Counted from the stretch's first letter, positions 1 to 13,150 are shown. The stretch is 64,000 nucleotides of DNA from Rusavskia elegans (GCA_011316305.1 SAUG01000133.1:95716-159715), one strand, 5' to 3'. Numbers and translations are program-made. Notes: generated by a model from the letters alone, not told the origin.

Positions 1-75
1 GCCTTGTGCTTCGTTGCAATTAACTCCTGTCAGTGTTGTTGCAGGACCACCACCTGGTGGCACAGGGGCAGCCAT
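1..75 (-). CDS. Possible 5' end of a gene running off the left edge
   Basis: An ATG at 75-73 on the minus strand opens a frame that stays open to base 1. It would begin M-A-A-P-V-P-P-G-G-G-P and has a good fungal start context (cagcATGG). The DNA upstream on the minus strand (about 76-215) is pyrimidine-rich, as fungal promoters and leaders often are. Only 25 codons are visible and an intron could begin near base 26, so no product can be named. It may be chance. Confidence 0.3.
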   Translation of the reverse strand, partial: MAAPVPPGGGPATTLTGVNCNEAQG

Positions 76-700
76 GCTGAAACGGATGGACGTCTGGCAG
101 ACCCAGACTCAACAAGATCGAGAGACGACTCTGTAGTGCTGGTAGGGGTGAGCCTGGGGGAGAGGAATACTGCGGATCGATGTAGACAAAGAAAGGGAGA
201 TGTGATGGCGCGGCTATCAGAACAGTACGAGTAAGACTATCACCGCCGAAAAAAGTCGTGCACCAATGCAGAAGTAAGGTAAACGAGGGACAAGAAGAAA
301 CAATCTGATGAAGGGGATAAGTGTTGTAAGGGAAACAGTGGATGGAGAAGAAAAGCTACAGGTGGTCGCATGAGAACATTTTTCTGACTTCCCCACCCTT
401 CTTGGCACGACGTATCGAATTGCTATTTTTGGCCGCAGGGTCTATGCGCCGTTTTCTGCCGAACCCAGCCGGGATTTTTCGATATTCCGTACGGCGTACA
501 TCGAGGATACGACATCGATCACTAAGGTACATCGGTATCACGACAAATGTTATCGTTGCGATTTTGGGGAAATACCAAGTGTGAGTCGTGTCTGATGTTC
601 TAGATATGTACACGTTTATGAGTTGAACGTCAACAAACACCAAATAGCGGAACTCGATCTCTTGACCTCTCCAATCCACCGGCCCGTTGGTTGTTACTCT
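76..700. other. Intergenic, no gene seen
   Basis: This stretch lies between the fba1 stop codon and the putative left-edge start. Short open frames occur on both strands but none resembles a known protein or has splice support. It probably contains the fba1 3' UTR and the promoter of the left-edge gene. Confidence 0.6.
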
Positions 701-2442
701 CTAGAGCTGGTTGGCAGTATTGAAGTCGGCCAATCCTGCAGAAAGAAAGCGTTAACTGAGACATTAATTGATCTAGCAGGCGGTTGAAAGGCAACTGAAC
801 AGATGCTGCAAAGGGGAAGTTTGTCATACCTTCTTGTACACGCGCCGACATGGTCTTCTCGCCCTCACGAACCCAGACACGCGGATCAAAGTACTTCTTA
901 TTGGGCTTGTCCTCTCCCTCAGGGTTACCGACTTGCGACATGATATAATCCTTCTTCTTGAGTACATAATCTCGGATCCCAGTGAGATATGCATACTGCA
1001 GGTCGGTATCGAGATTGACCTTGACAACGCCGTGCGAGATGGCTTCTATATACTCGGCTTTGGAAGACCCCGACCCACCGTGGAAGACCAGGAAGGCCGG
1101 CTTTTCATCTTTCGACCCAGTCTGCTCCTTGACGTACGCTTGGTGCTTGCCGAGGAGCTCGGGGTGCAGCTTGACATTTCCTGGCTTGTACACTCCGTGG
1201 ACGTTGCCGAAGCCGGCCGCAATACTGAAATACGGACTGATGGCAGAGAGAGTCTTGTGGATGTCTGTGGCAAGAACTAGAGTCAGCATATTACCAGTGG
1301 TGGAGATGTGTTGGGAACAAAGCGGCCTGCATCTTGCCAAATCTTAGACTCAGGGTCTTTAAGTCAGAGTAGCTAAAGGGCGGGCTTACTGTATATGTCC
1401 TCGGGTTGAGTATACAGGGCGTTGTTGTCGACTTCTTCATTGTTGACACTGTAGTAGGATTTGAAGTTAGCACATCGGGCTGCGTCTCCCAACCCAAGAC
1501 TTAATGAAGACTGGTGTCAAGCAGCTTCGGGGATTGCTTACCCGTCTTCCTCGCCACCGGTAATTCCAATTTCCTATCACAAGAGTGAGCACAATAATTT
1601 CTTTCTCCGGCCTCTGATTGCATACCATTTCAAGCCACTGGTGAACGAAGTCAGCATTACTTTATCAAGTCACACCCGAGGATATTATGATTCGTGGTTG
1701 GGGCGCAGGTCCGGACCTTCGCGCTCCAGAGGCCGTTCGAAGGAGAAAGCTCCAGAAATTGACTTACCTGCTTCATTGGTTGCGCACGCTTGAGATATTT
1801 GGCCGTGGTCTGGATGTTGAAATCGACCTCCTCCTCGGACAGATCGATCATGTGGGAAGAGAACAATGGCTCGCCGTGTTCTTTGTAATAGGCCTCGTCG
1901 GCATCCATCATGCCATCCAACCATGGAAGAAGCTTCTTCGCGCAATGGTCGGTATGCAGGATCACGGGGATCTCGTAGGAGGGGGCAACGGAACGAATGT
2001 AGTGGGCACCAGCGACGGCTCCGGCAATGGAAGCTTGCTGCTTATCATTGGCGACCCCCTCTCGATAGTGTCAGTGGGATGTCTGCGGTGGTTCCTCTGA
2101 ATCAGGTCTTCACACCTTTCCTGCAAAGTAGGCGGCGCCTCCTTGGCTCATCTGAAGGATGATGGGAGCTTTCTTATCTCTGGCAGCCTCGAGCGATGCG
2201 ACGACTGTGGAGGAAGAGGTGACATTCTGTATGCGGTTATCCGTCTCGTCCTGCCTTCTTTCTGACTTTTCGCCTTCCTGAACATACAATGGCGGGAATG
2301 GCAAACTTCTTCTCCTGAGCGTACTTGAAGAGCTTGTGAACGTCATCGCCCACGATCTGATTCCTTCTAATCAGCAGATTCTGATAAGCTGTGGGGGTTC
2401 ACTGACGACGCCGGATTTCCGGCTCAAATTTGCTGTGGCCAT
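701..2442 (-). CDS. fba1: Fructose-bisphosphate aldolase, class II (9 exons)
   Basis: Zn-dependent aldolase of glycolysis and gluconeogenesis, splitting fructose-1,6-bisphosphate into DHAP and glyceraldehyde-3-phosphate in the cytosol. Exons on the minus strand: 2442-2407, 2356-2288, 2226-2116, 2058-1768, 1637-1626, 1573-1542, 1448-1390, 1264-830, 735-701. They join to 1080 nt (359 aa), the usual family length. Visible signatures are KSGVIVGDDV at the N-terminus, the metal-binding VILHTDHC, HGEPLFSSHMIDLSEE, GITGGEEDG, HGVYKPGN, and the phosphate-binding VFHGGSGSS. Exon 5 is only 12 nt (W-L-E-M). The ATG at 2442 sits in a good context (aacATGG) and matches the family N-terminus, but the frame is open upstream into the LTR. 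No stop or RIP-like damage is seen in the exons. Only 166 bp separate the start codon from the transposon island, so regulation may be altered. Confidence 0.95.
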
Positions 2443-2608
2443 GTTGCTTGACTTTGCAGGTTGATCAATTGCGTCTGAATGCAGAATATCCGATGATGAG
2501 ATTCTCTCGGAAGCCTTGTTAAGAGAATGACGTTTTGTTGCGGGAGAATGGCATTTCTTTGAGTGGTGAGAGTGGGGCTTTCGGCTTTCTGGATTCGGCC
2601 GCTGGCGG
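2443..2608 (-). promoter_or_regulatory. Remaining proximal promoter/leader of fba1
   Basis: This is the 166 bp left between the fba1 start codon and the left LTR. It is not RIP-mutated. Read on the minus strand it is C/A-rich, like fungal leaders. Before the insertion the whole hom6-fba1 spacer would have been about 460 bp (166 bp here plus 292 bp at 23023-23314), so most of the original upstream region is now 20 kb away. Confidence 0.5.
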
Positions 2609-2730
2609 TGTTGAACCCAAATCGGGTTAGCGCAATTAAGCGTACTTGGGCAGAATTTCTGCATATTAGAACTTAGTATCTAATCCACCTTATTCTATAT
2701 ATTCTGCCTACTACCTATAATAGTACTATC
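2609..2730. repeat. Left direct terminal repeat (LTR) of the AT-rich island
   Basis: Begins TGTTGAACCC and aligns end to end with 22901-23022. The first 68 bp (2609-2676) are unmutated. From 2677 on, C-to-T changes relative to the right copy appear (catccaatcc becomes tatctaatcc). It is preceded by gcgg (2605-2608), the same 4 bp that follow the right copy. The last base of this copy (c at 2730) does not match the terminal A of the right copy. Confidence 0.8.
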
Positions 2731-3879
2731 TTTAGTAAATATATATAGAATCTCGCTATTACTTTTTTACTTCGATAGTTAAATATAATAATAATTAAAC
2801 CGCTTTATAAGTTTTAAAGTCTAGAGACCGTAGAATCCAGAGTATTACTACCTATAGGAAGTCGGAAGCAGTCGGGACCCTAAAGGCTAGCTAATCTAAA
2901 AAATTTAGATAGAATATTAACTAATAATTAGAAATCTTCGAACTATTATAAATTTAATAAATATAGTAGAACTAGATATATATAATTAAAATATAATAAA
3001 TAATCTATACTTTTTATTATATAAATATTTAGTATTCTAGTATCTATAAAATAGTATTTATATTACTTCCGTTCTTTCTATTACTTTCCGAAAATTCTAA
3101 TAATTTTAAAATTAGAAAAAATATAACTAGAGACTAGTAGAGCTAGACCCTATACCTTTTTTCTAAATAACCTAATAATAGCGATTATTTTCTAGAAAAA
3201 AAAAATAATAAATAGATTTAGAATTTACTATTATTTTCTTATACCGAATAAATAAATTTATCGGCCTTTCTATTTCTATTAGTAGGAATAACTCCTAAAA
3301 TTCTAAAAAAAAAAGCTCTCGGTATTATTAGCTAATAAAAAAGACTTTAATTCTAGTATCCCGCGAGTTAACCGTACGATAAAAGCAGATAGAATCTATA
3401 GCCTATATAAATCTTCGTTAAAACCGAAAAAACGCGAAAAAGAAAAATTATTTCTATAAAATATTTAAAACTATTTCTATAACCCGAAATTCTAGTTCGG
3501 TAAAATAGTATCTTAATCTTTATTATTATCTATAAAACTACCGATAATAGTACTATTTTTATTTATATTAGCTATAGCGGAATATTATTCTAGTTAATAA
3601 TAAAGAAATATATAAGATATTCTATCTATAATTCTAATAAATAGTATACTTTCTTCCTAAACTATAATAATATAGTTCGACCTGCCTAATTTCTATAGAA
3701 AATCTAAAGAGAATATAAAAAGATAGCTAGTATAATTTAAATTTATTTAAAAATTTATTAAATTAATTTATAGAAATTCCGATAAAGCGAAATATACCTT
3801 TATAGATTTATAATTAAAGAATAAAGCAGCTAGATAGATTTTAAAGCTAGATAAATTAATTATATCTAATTTCAATCGC

Positions 3880-6300
3880 TTTTTATCTAGCCTTTTAGAA
3901 AGTTTTCCTATTTAAAATAATTTCGGGTTAGCTATATAGGAAGTATTAAAAAGTCTATTTAAATTAAAATAAAATAGATAAAAATATAATATACTATTTA
4001 AAGTATATAATAATATAGTAAAAGATCTCCTATCTAAAATAGAAAGGAAAATAGTATTAAAATTAATAGACGTACTCGATAATAAAATCCTTATAAAAGT
4101 TATAAAAAGCGTATTTAACTAAAATACGGAAAAGAATAAAACTCTAGCGAAAGTATAAATAGTTATAAAAAGATATATAGAGAAAATATCTAACGATAAA
4201 AAAGTTATATAAAAAAAGATAGTCGAATTAAAATCTAGATAAAAAGTATTTATCGATTTTTTTATAAACCGCGATAAATTATATATTAATATTTTAATTA
4301 AAATAATAAATTAAATATCGAATATACTATTATCGAACTTCTAGCTATAATATTAAAACTAATAGTATAATTAAAATATTATCTGTAATTAAAATTAGGC
4401 TTTAAATTAAATACCGTCCGACTAATAAATAATAGATTAAAATAACTATCTATAAAATCTTTATCGGCTTTAAAATCTACGTTTCTAAAACTTTTAGTAA
4501 ATAAATACTAATTAGACTTTTATAGATAGTATACCTATTTTATAAAATATCGGTAACTTTAATTATTTTAAATATAGTTAGTCGAGATATATATCGAAAG
4601 AATATACTAATAAAATATCATTTAAAAAAAAATAAACCCGGTTATTTCGTAAATTTTAATAGCGAAAAGCGGATATATAAAAGAAAACTGTTTCTAATAT
4701 AAATATTATAAACTCTAATAATATTCCGATAGACTATTAATAGTAGAAAATTCAGTCTATTTATATAGCCGAAGCTTTTAACTAGTAGTAGGAATTATAT
4801 ATATATAATATTTAATAGCTTTATAAATAGTATATAGATAACGAAATTATTTATTTTAAAGATATTAATTTATATAAATATTATAAATAGGCTATAGATA
4901 ACGAAGCGTTCGCTACTACTAATAAATACGATATCGAAAAAATAGACTTAAAGGGAAAAAACTCCTAAATCTAGAAATTATAGTCTAGAAAAGAGATTAA
5001 AAATATAAAAAAGATACTATAGATTATTAATTTCGGATAATTAGTAAACCGAAATATAGCGGCTATTTTAAAGACTGTTAATCTTGCTAATAAATAGTAA
5101 TATACTCTAGCGCCTGATACTCTAGCTAAAAAGCGAAAGATATAACGAAAAATACTATCTATAATTAAATCTAAAAATATAAAATCGTAAAAAATTTAAA
5201 ATACTATTAAATTCCTATAAAATACTAAAATTACTTTTAATATAGTCTAATTTTTCTATTTTATACTAAAAGCTCGAATATCGTTTATAGAAGTAATAAA
5301 ACTAGAACCTATTAAAAAATTAGTAGCTAAAAAGAAATAAACTCGATTTACTATAGAAAATTATAAGGATATTAGTATTATTAAATATTTAAAATATCTA
5401 GGCGATATAATATTAGTAAAAGCCGAATTTTATAATCGGTAGGTATATAGTAAATACGTTAAAAACCTTTTATTTCTAGTAAAAAAATAGAGTAAATAAA
5501 TATTTAAATTATCTATTTAGATATTTAATAATCTAAAACGAAATCATCTACGTTTTATAATAAAAGGAAACTTTTATATATATTATAAAAGACTTTAATC
5601 GATTTTAAAACTACTTTTAATTTAATTAATAACTATTTAACGAACTAAATAAACTATTACCTCTACTATAATAAATTAATTTAGATTTATATTATAAATA
5701 GAGATATTTAGATTCTACCGAAGTTTATAAAAATTATAATTATAGTCGGCAATATATTTAAAGTTATCTAATTTTCTATAATATTTAGCCGAATATTATA
5801 ATTAGTTATATTAAAACGCCTATAGTTATAGAATATAAATACTATTAGATACTATAGTATAGATAAATATTAAATTACTAATTCTATAAATATTTATTAT
5901 TAGCTCGACTATAGTAGTTCTACGAATATATTCGTATCGGAAATACTCCTAGTTAAAGAAATCGACTAGAAAGCTCTATAAATAGACGAAATAAAAATTA
6001 ATAATATAAAATACTATAAAGATACTAGATATAAAGTAATTTTCAACGAGATTATAATTTAAACTAATAATTAATAATAGAAAGAATTCGAGGAGGAATA
6101 TATATATAAATAATAGTTTAAAAAAAAATAATATAAAAGAAAGCCTTATAATTATAGATATTCTAGAATCTATAATCGAAAGTTACCTAGAAGAAATTAA
6201 ATCCGGAAAAAATAGTTCTAAAAAGAATTTAGAAAAGAAAATAGAAAGCGAAGCTAAATATATAGCTATATAGCCGTAAAATATAAAAAAAAAAGAAATA
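3880..6300 (+). pseudogene. RIP-degraded retroelement body, possible gag-like region
   Basis: If TAG/TAA are read as former CAG/CAA, long plus-strand stretches become open and rich in Lys, Gln, Asn and Ile. The stretch near 6030-6290 is strongly basic and ends in a Tyr-rich segment that could be a former CCHC knuckle. Position upstream of the RT/RNase H remains fits gag. No domain is diagnostic after this much mutation, so this is inference only. Confidence 0.35.
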
Positions 6301-7839
6301 ATTAAATTAATTATTATAGATATAAACTAAACGGAATTTTTTTAAAACTCGTAGCTAACGTATATAATACTAGTTCTAAAGTTCTAAAAACCGAGATATA
6401 TATCGATAGATAAAAGGTTACTATCTATATAAAAAAAAAGGGGAACTATTTCGGTAAAAAAAAGAAAATAGAATAATAATAAATACCTTTTAGCTCTATT
6501 ATATAGTTAATTTATATAGAATCTTTAAAAAAAGATAACTAGATAATAGATTTTAGTAGGAATTATAAAATAGAAAAAAAATAAAGAAATAATATTAGAC
6601 CTACCGCTAATCTCTTTATTTCTATTATATTAGAAAGTATAATATAATAAACTATTAGATATAATAGAAGGCCTATTAAATAAAATATTAAAAAGATAAA
6701 AAGATATAATAGAAGACGTCTAAAGAATTAAATATACAAAAGTAATAGAATATTATTTTAAAGTCCTATAAACTAGTACGACTAAAAATAATAATAGTTT
6801 TAAAATTAATTTATTAGAATTTCCGATAATAAAAAAACTATAGAACTATAGAAAAAAGATACTAGATATTTTTCTAGCCGATTTTAAAAATTAGCTAGAA
6901 GATTTCCCGGAACTAATTAGAAAACTCGTATAAATAAATAATAGGCTACTTTATAAAATAAACTATTTATAATAATATAGCGTAATATCTTTATATTAGA
7001 TATTTAAAAGATATTATAAATAGATCTAATCGAATATTATATCCTAATATATAGAACCGCTTTCTCTAAAATAGCCAAACCAGTCTTTTATATTAAAGAA
7101 AAAGTAAAGTAGTAGAAAAATAATTTTTTAAAATTTATCGCAGTAGGAATTATTATATAGTACGAATTACTTTAGGCCGTATATATAAGATTTATAAAGA
7201 AACTAGATAGTAGTTTACAGATAGTATATATATTTTATATAATTTATTAATACTATAATTAAATTAAACTATTTAATAAAAAAAATAGAATCTATTCTAT
7301 AGATAATTTTATAACTGTAGATAACTATAATATTTAAACATAATAGACTGAACGGCTATTTAACGGTTAAACTATTCTATTTATATATATATAAATTAGA
7401 AATTTTCTACGTTTTAAAATAATACTATTATCTAATTATAGACTAAAAATATATAGGCGGCCTAGCTATATATTTATAGCTAAAGGATATAATTACTTTA
7501 AATATTTCTAAATTTTAATCGGAACCCGTCCTATCCGATATAATATTAAAAAAAGCTATTTTTAAATATTTTATAGATAACGATATAGGAGGAATAGTAT
7601 CCTCCGAAAATCTTATTACTTTCTTTTATAAATACTACTTTCCGCGGATTTTATAGATTAAATTAACGCTAAACCTAATTGAATATTACTTTTTTATAAA
7701 AAAAGTAGGAATTTTCGGATACTAGAGAGATTTTTATAGATTCCGGTTTTCTAAAAATAAGATACGCGTATATCGAAACTAATCTATTCTAATATCTAAA
7801 AAAGAACTAATCTAGTTTTATAATAGATTTCTATTCTTT

Positions 7840-8370
7840 TAACTATATATTCCGGGATAGGCCGATAAAATCGCCTTTTTTAAAACGGTAATTATCGAAA
7901 AAACAGTTACTATTAAAATTAATAGTAAATAAATAACTCGAAAGATATTAATAGATTTTAAATAGATAAATAAATATAAGTAGATATTTCAGGCAATTAA
8001 AGATATAGTTACTATTATAATATTTACAGATAGTAATAATAAAGTTTAATATTACCTATCGACTAACGTATCGAAAACTAATACTAATACTATATTATTT
8101 TAGTTAAAAGAAAAGTAATCAGAAATAATAATAACTAAAAATTTAATTAAAAAAATAGAAATAGTTATATTTATATCCTTTAAATTTACGGATATATAAA
8201 TACAGTATTATACCACTAAATGAAAGTTATTAGCTATTATTAAAGCCCTCTAAAAGGCTAGATAATTACTTAAAGGATCTCCGTTCCCGATAAAGTTATA
8301 TACGGACTATTAAACTCTGTTTAAAATATTTAAATCGGAAAATATTACTAGCAAGATTATATAATAATAT
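7840..8370 (+). pseudogene. Ty3/Gypsy reverse transcriptase C-terminus and RNase H, RIP-killed
   Basis: Reading in-frame TAG/TAA as mutated CAG/CAA gives a recognisable end of Ty3/Gypsy RT (IPGQADKIAFFK-like) followed by RNase H. Visible are LST-x-VSKT-x-T-x-T-x-LFQLKEK, corresponding to the usual LxTDASxxGxGAVLxQ, then KLLAIIKALQKARQLLKG and SPFPIKLYTD. The E-x-L-A-I-I-x-A-L and YTDH hallmarks are thus partly kept. Many stops make it non-coding. The matching integrase lies 3.6 kb downstream, beyond an insertion and a duplicated segment. Confidence 0.7.
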
Positions 8371-8780
8371 AACGTCTCTATATATCAGAATACGTTACGT
8401 TCGAGCCTAGTTATAGCCGTAGACGTAGTCCGAACTACTAAATAGTAAAGGAGTTCTGGTATAGATTATTATAATTAATTCTATATAGCTATAGAAGTAC
8501 GGTTACGATATTATAAAGTATCTTTATTATAAAGTAATTAAAAAAAGAATAGTAAAGACGTATTTAATAATTATATTAATAACTAACGAGAGAAACCATC
8601 TATAAAAGTAATAAGCGATATATATAGTAAAAATAGCTATAAAAACTAATAGATAGCCGTCTACTAAAAGTCCCGTTAAAAAAAGCGACTATAGCGGCTA
8701 TAGGCGGCTATAGATAATTAGGTTTATTTATATAACTAATCTTTTTAAAGAATTTCTATAGAATTATAGATATAATACGG
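8361..8780 (+). repeat. Direct repeat copy A (about 420 bp) inside the island
   Basis: This segment, which continues from the RNase H tail, is repeated in the same orientation at about 11291-11710. Both copies share blocks such as tatagcggctataggcggct and agtccgaacta/atccgaacta, differing mostly by C/T and G/A changes expected from independent RIP. The repeat ends were judged by eye. Confidence 0.7.
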
Positions 8781-10679
8781 CTTCCTCTATATCGCTTTTT
8801 ATCTAGTATAAAATCCGTCTATAGGATATAAAAAAGGTCTTTTCCTTTTTTTTTTTCTTTTATTAATACCTCTATTATATATTTTCGAAAAGGAAATCGA
8901 CTAAAATTATTTTATTATATTTAGTTAAAAGAGGTTATAATATCTTTTCTTTATTTATTATATATCTATAATCCTTTAAAATAGTATAAAGTCGAGGTTA
9001 ATAGAAATATTTATAATAAATATACTCGAATTTAGAAATTCTACAATCTTTTAATATCTAATATAATCTATATATTATATTCTTTTTATTTTTCTATTTC
9101 TACTAATTTTATATAGGGAAGTATTTTAAAGATAAAAAAAAATAAACTTCGTTCTAATATTACGGGTATTTTTAATAAATATTTTAAAACTCGCTATCGT
9201 ATCGAATCCTTTTTTAATTCTAAAAAAAAATTCGTAATAAATATTTAGTCTAGAAATCAGATCTCCGCCGATTTTTTAATAAATAAAAATATTTTATTAC
9301 TTATTATCGCGTTTTAGATAAGCGTAAAAGTAATTTTATTATTTAAAAGTAACGTATATTCTCTCGTTTTAATAAATTTAATAATTCGGTTATATTCTAC
9401 TCTTCTATTAATTTTACGCTAGCTGTATAAAAGACGTTTATTAAATTAATATCTATATTTAATTTGGATAATTTAGACTAGTTTTTAAAAAAGATTAATT
9501 TTTTTTAACTATTAGAAACTACGGGTTCGTAAAAAAGATCTAATAAAAGATTCTTTTTCTATTATCTTTAATTTCTGAATTATATATTTATATTATAAAT
9601 TATTTTAAAATCTTTTAATAGCCTAGCTAAATTTAGTTTATTAGCTACTATTTTATTCTATAATAATAAAAATAGGTACTAGTCGAATTTATTATTTTTT
9701 AATTAAATATTTAATATTAGATCCGATATTTTTTTATTTTAATCTATTTAGTTTAGTCTATAGTATTTAATTTTATTTATAGCTTTAACTATACTTTAAT
9801 ATATCTTTCTATTATAATTTATCTAAAACTATTAAATTATTTTTCTACTTTTATTATATTTTTTAGTAAATTACTAAAAAAGATAATAGTATTTTTTTTA
9901 AATTTTCGTTTTCTAAATTTCTCTACCTTCTTTAAATTTTTAGTCTAAATCTTTAATCTCCTCGTAATCTATTATTAAAACGATATCTATTTCTTTATAT
10001 AAAAGGTTTTTATAAACTAGAACATATATTATTTATAGTTCTATTTTTTTATTAATAATACTTCCTTCTATTAATTTTTCTAAAATTAATTTTATCTATT
10101 TATTTTCTAAAATAATATAACTATTCTAACTTTCGATTATAATAAAGTTTATTATTTTAATTAATCTATACTTTATTTTAATTTCGATATTAAAGATTCT
10201 ATTATTTTTTATTATTCGTCTATAGAAATATCTTTTAATTTTATTATAGAATCCCTTTATAACTTTATTATCTTCTTTTCTATTTACGAGAGCTATTATT
10301 TATTAACTTCTAATTTTAATTTTAAACGCTACTATAAAGGGTTTTTTAGTTTTATATAATTTAAATTTAAATATTAGCTTCGTTTCCTGCGTTTTTCTAG
10401 ATTCTTTAGAATATTATTCTATCTTCTTTTTATCTAATAGATAGATAGGGTAAATATTATTATAGTAGACTAACTAGCTTTTTACTATATATTTATTAAA
10501 TAGATTCTCTATTATTTTAAAAAAATATTCGGTTATTTTAATTACTTCTTTAATTAGATAATTCTTTTTAAAGTATCTTGTTCTTTTATATAAATAATAA
10601 GTTTTAGTTCGTAATCCTTTAGTTTCGATAGTATCGAGTTCTATTAGGTTTCTTCTAGGCTTTTTTTTAATAGATCCTA

Positions 10680-11200
10680 TTTTATTAAACGTCTATTTAT
10701 CTAAATATATTTTATATTATCTAGTATTAATTTTTATTATAAACTCGATAAAATCTACTAATAAATTTTATTTTTTAATTAATACTATAGTTTCTTTAAT
10801 TTTTATTTAGAATCCTTTATAGAAGTAGGCTTTTAAAGCTAAATTTTTCTAGTCTATTTTATAAGCTAATATTCTAAACTAAGTAGTATAAATAGCTACC
10901 GACTTTTACTACTTTAAAATTATTAATCTTCTATCTATTATTCTATCTTTATTATTATTTCCGAAGGCTTTTTTTATAGCTATAATAAGATTACTAAAGA
11001 TATAAAAAATCTATACTATTTTATTTTCTCTTTATTCTTTCGGGTTATCGAAATAATCTTTTATTTAAAGCTATATCTAATTAAAGATAGCTCTTTTTAG
11101 ATATAATATTATAAATAGGATTTTAACTATTTTATTCGAAAACTAATTTATATATAATACGAAGTAGATACTTATTTAAATAATCTTTAGCTATAAAAAT
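10680..11200 (-). pseudogene. Antisense Ty3/Gypsy gag remnant
   Basis: On the minus strand, with TAG/TAA read as former CAG/CAA, the sequence yields a retrotransposon capsid-like stretch: NLIIAIKKAFG, then RRLIILKQQKSVAIYTTQFR, then KNLALKAYFYKGF, and further on a Tyr/Lys region where a CCHC knuckle would sit (KTYYLYKRTRYFKKN). The F-x-D-x-x-x-x-x-A-x-x-x-L-x-x-L-x-Q-x-x-S-x-x-x-Y-x-x-x-F pattern is typical of Ty3/Gypsy gag. It is opposite in orientation to the flanking pol remains, so it belongs to another insertion. Confidence 0.6.
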
Positions 11201-11290
11201 CCTTTATTTCTTTTATAGATATTTAATATTACTATTTTAATAGTATCGCTTCGATCTATAGATTAGGATAACGAAACTAATATAGTAAAA

Positions 11291-11710
11291 TATTAAAATA
11301 TAACGTTTCTATATATTAAAAGGTATTATATTTAAGCCTAGCTATAGCTATAGATATAATCCGAACTATTAAATAGTAAAGAAAATCTAATATAGATTAT
11401 TATAACTAATTCTATTTAGTTATAAAAGTACGGTTATTATATTATAAGATATTTTTATTATAAAGTAATTAAAAAGAAAATAGTAGAAATATATTTAATA
11501 ATTATATTAATAACTAATAAAAGAAACTATTTATAGAAGTAATAAATAATATATATAGTAAAAATAGCTATAAAGGCCGATAGATAGCCGTCTATTAAAA
11601 GTCTTATTAAAAGAAACGACTATAGCGGCTATAGGCGGCTATAGATAATTAGGCTCGCTTATATAATTAATCTTTTCAAAAAATCTTTATAAAATCGTAG
11701 ACGTAATAAA
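11291..11710 (+). repeat. Direct repeat copy B (about 420 bp) inside the island
   Basis: Second copy of the segment at 8361-8780, same orientation, offset about 2.93 kb. Sequence beyond copy B runs on toward the integrase. The two copies therefore bracket the antisense gag-bearing insert between RNase H and integrase. Confidence 0.7.
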
Positions 11711-11979
11711 TAATAGCTAGCTTTATTGGAATATAACCTCGATATCTACTATATATCTAGAAAAGATATTATATTCGTAGACGGACTATTAAAATATACT
11801 AGTTACCCGGTAATATCCTCTAACGAATTTAAAATTAAAATAATAGTATTTAAAATAGAGAAAAGATAATATAAATAATAAAAGGACGTATAATCCGATA
11901 CTAAATATTATAGATAGTAATTATATATATAAAACCTTTATATCTATATTCTTTCTGCCGGAAAAATCCTAATATTCTT

Positions 11980-13150
11980 CTAATAGTAAAAGTAAAAAAT
12001 AGACGACTATATAGAAAAAGTAGCTATTAGATCTATAGTATACCGCGGTTATAAAATTTAAGATAAAAGATTTAGAAGATTTTAAATAATAAATCTAGTA
12101 AAGGAATCTAATTACTAAAGCAATTTTAAAAGTTACTAATAAAAAAGTCAAAAGATATATTTTTATCGAATATAAATAAATTCGTATTCTTATATATAAG
12201 GAAAGAAACGATAAACTAAATAGATATATCTATAAACTATAAATTTTCTATATACTAAAGCTCTTCTATAATATATATAAATACTTCGTATAGAAAATTA
12301 TATTTCGATAAATAATAGAAAAATTCTTCTAGCCGATAAAATATTAAAATATTATTAAATATTATATAACGTATCTATAGTACTAGATATTAGACCTTTT
12401 TAAATCTATCTAAAGGCTTTTACTGATAGTATTATTATAATTAATAGACCTAATAGGGATCGATTATATTAAACCTTTTACTTTAATTATAAAGAGTAGA
12501 ATACGGTTTATCTATATTTAAGTTAATTATATAATTTAATATCTCTTCGGAAATAGTATAGTAAATATAACTGCTACTAATACTATAGATATTTTTTAAT
12601 ACTAAATAGTAAAACCGTTTAAATAGCCTCGGTATTAGTATTATAATAACGGAAATTACTTTAAAGGAAATTTTATACTAGCTAGTAAAGCTATAGAAGT
12701 AAAGTAGATCTTTAAATCTGGCTATTATTTATAATCTGTCGGTTTTATAGAAAGATATATCTAGCTGGTTCTAAAAGTTATAAAAGCTATTTTTTAGTAT
12801 TATCTAAACTTTATTTTTAAATAGGATACGATTTTTACTAGAATTATTAATTTAATTAATATCCGGCTTATAAAGATATTCGGATTTTCGCCTATAGAAT
12901 TACTACTAGGCTTTAATCTACGCTACGCGCTAGAAATTAATAAGTTCGATTCTATTATTCGAGCTATAACTATTATAGAAGAAATAATAGTAGTAATTAT
13001 AGAAAGTTTTAGTAGGGAAGCGGCTATATACGAAATACGAATAGTAAAAATCGATAAAATAAAAAGACTAGCTATCGATAGAAAGTTAGTAATAGAGGAA
13101 AAGCTTGCAGGTAATATAGCTAGAAATAAAAGAAAGTATTTAATAAATAA
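11980..13150 (+). pseudogene. Ty3/Gypsy integrase, RIP-killed
   Basis: Reading TAG/TAA as former CAG/CAA reveals the rve integrase core: a GLDFINPF-like start with the first acidic residue near 12460, then YLFGNSIVNITATNTIDIFQ, then PRYQYYNNGNYFKG (normally DNGSHF), then a GFIERYIQLVLK stretch with the Glu of D,D-35-E. It is followed by FSPIELLLGFNLRYALE, the conserved region after the core. Many stops. It probably completes the pol gene begun at 7840-8370. Confidence 0.7.

Noticed and set aside
2371..2664. 97-codon minus-strand frame as a separate small gene
   Set aside because: Its last codons are fba1 exon 1; the frame is best explained as the fba1 leader plus LTR sequence.
2740..3880. 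Coding region right after the left LTR
   Set aside because: RIP-corrected translation shows no recognisable domain; primer-binding site and polypurine tract could not be identified either.
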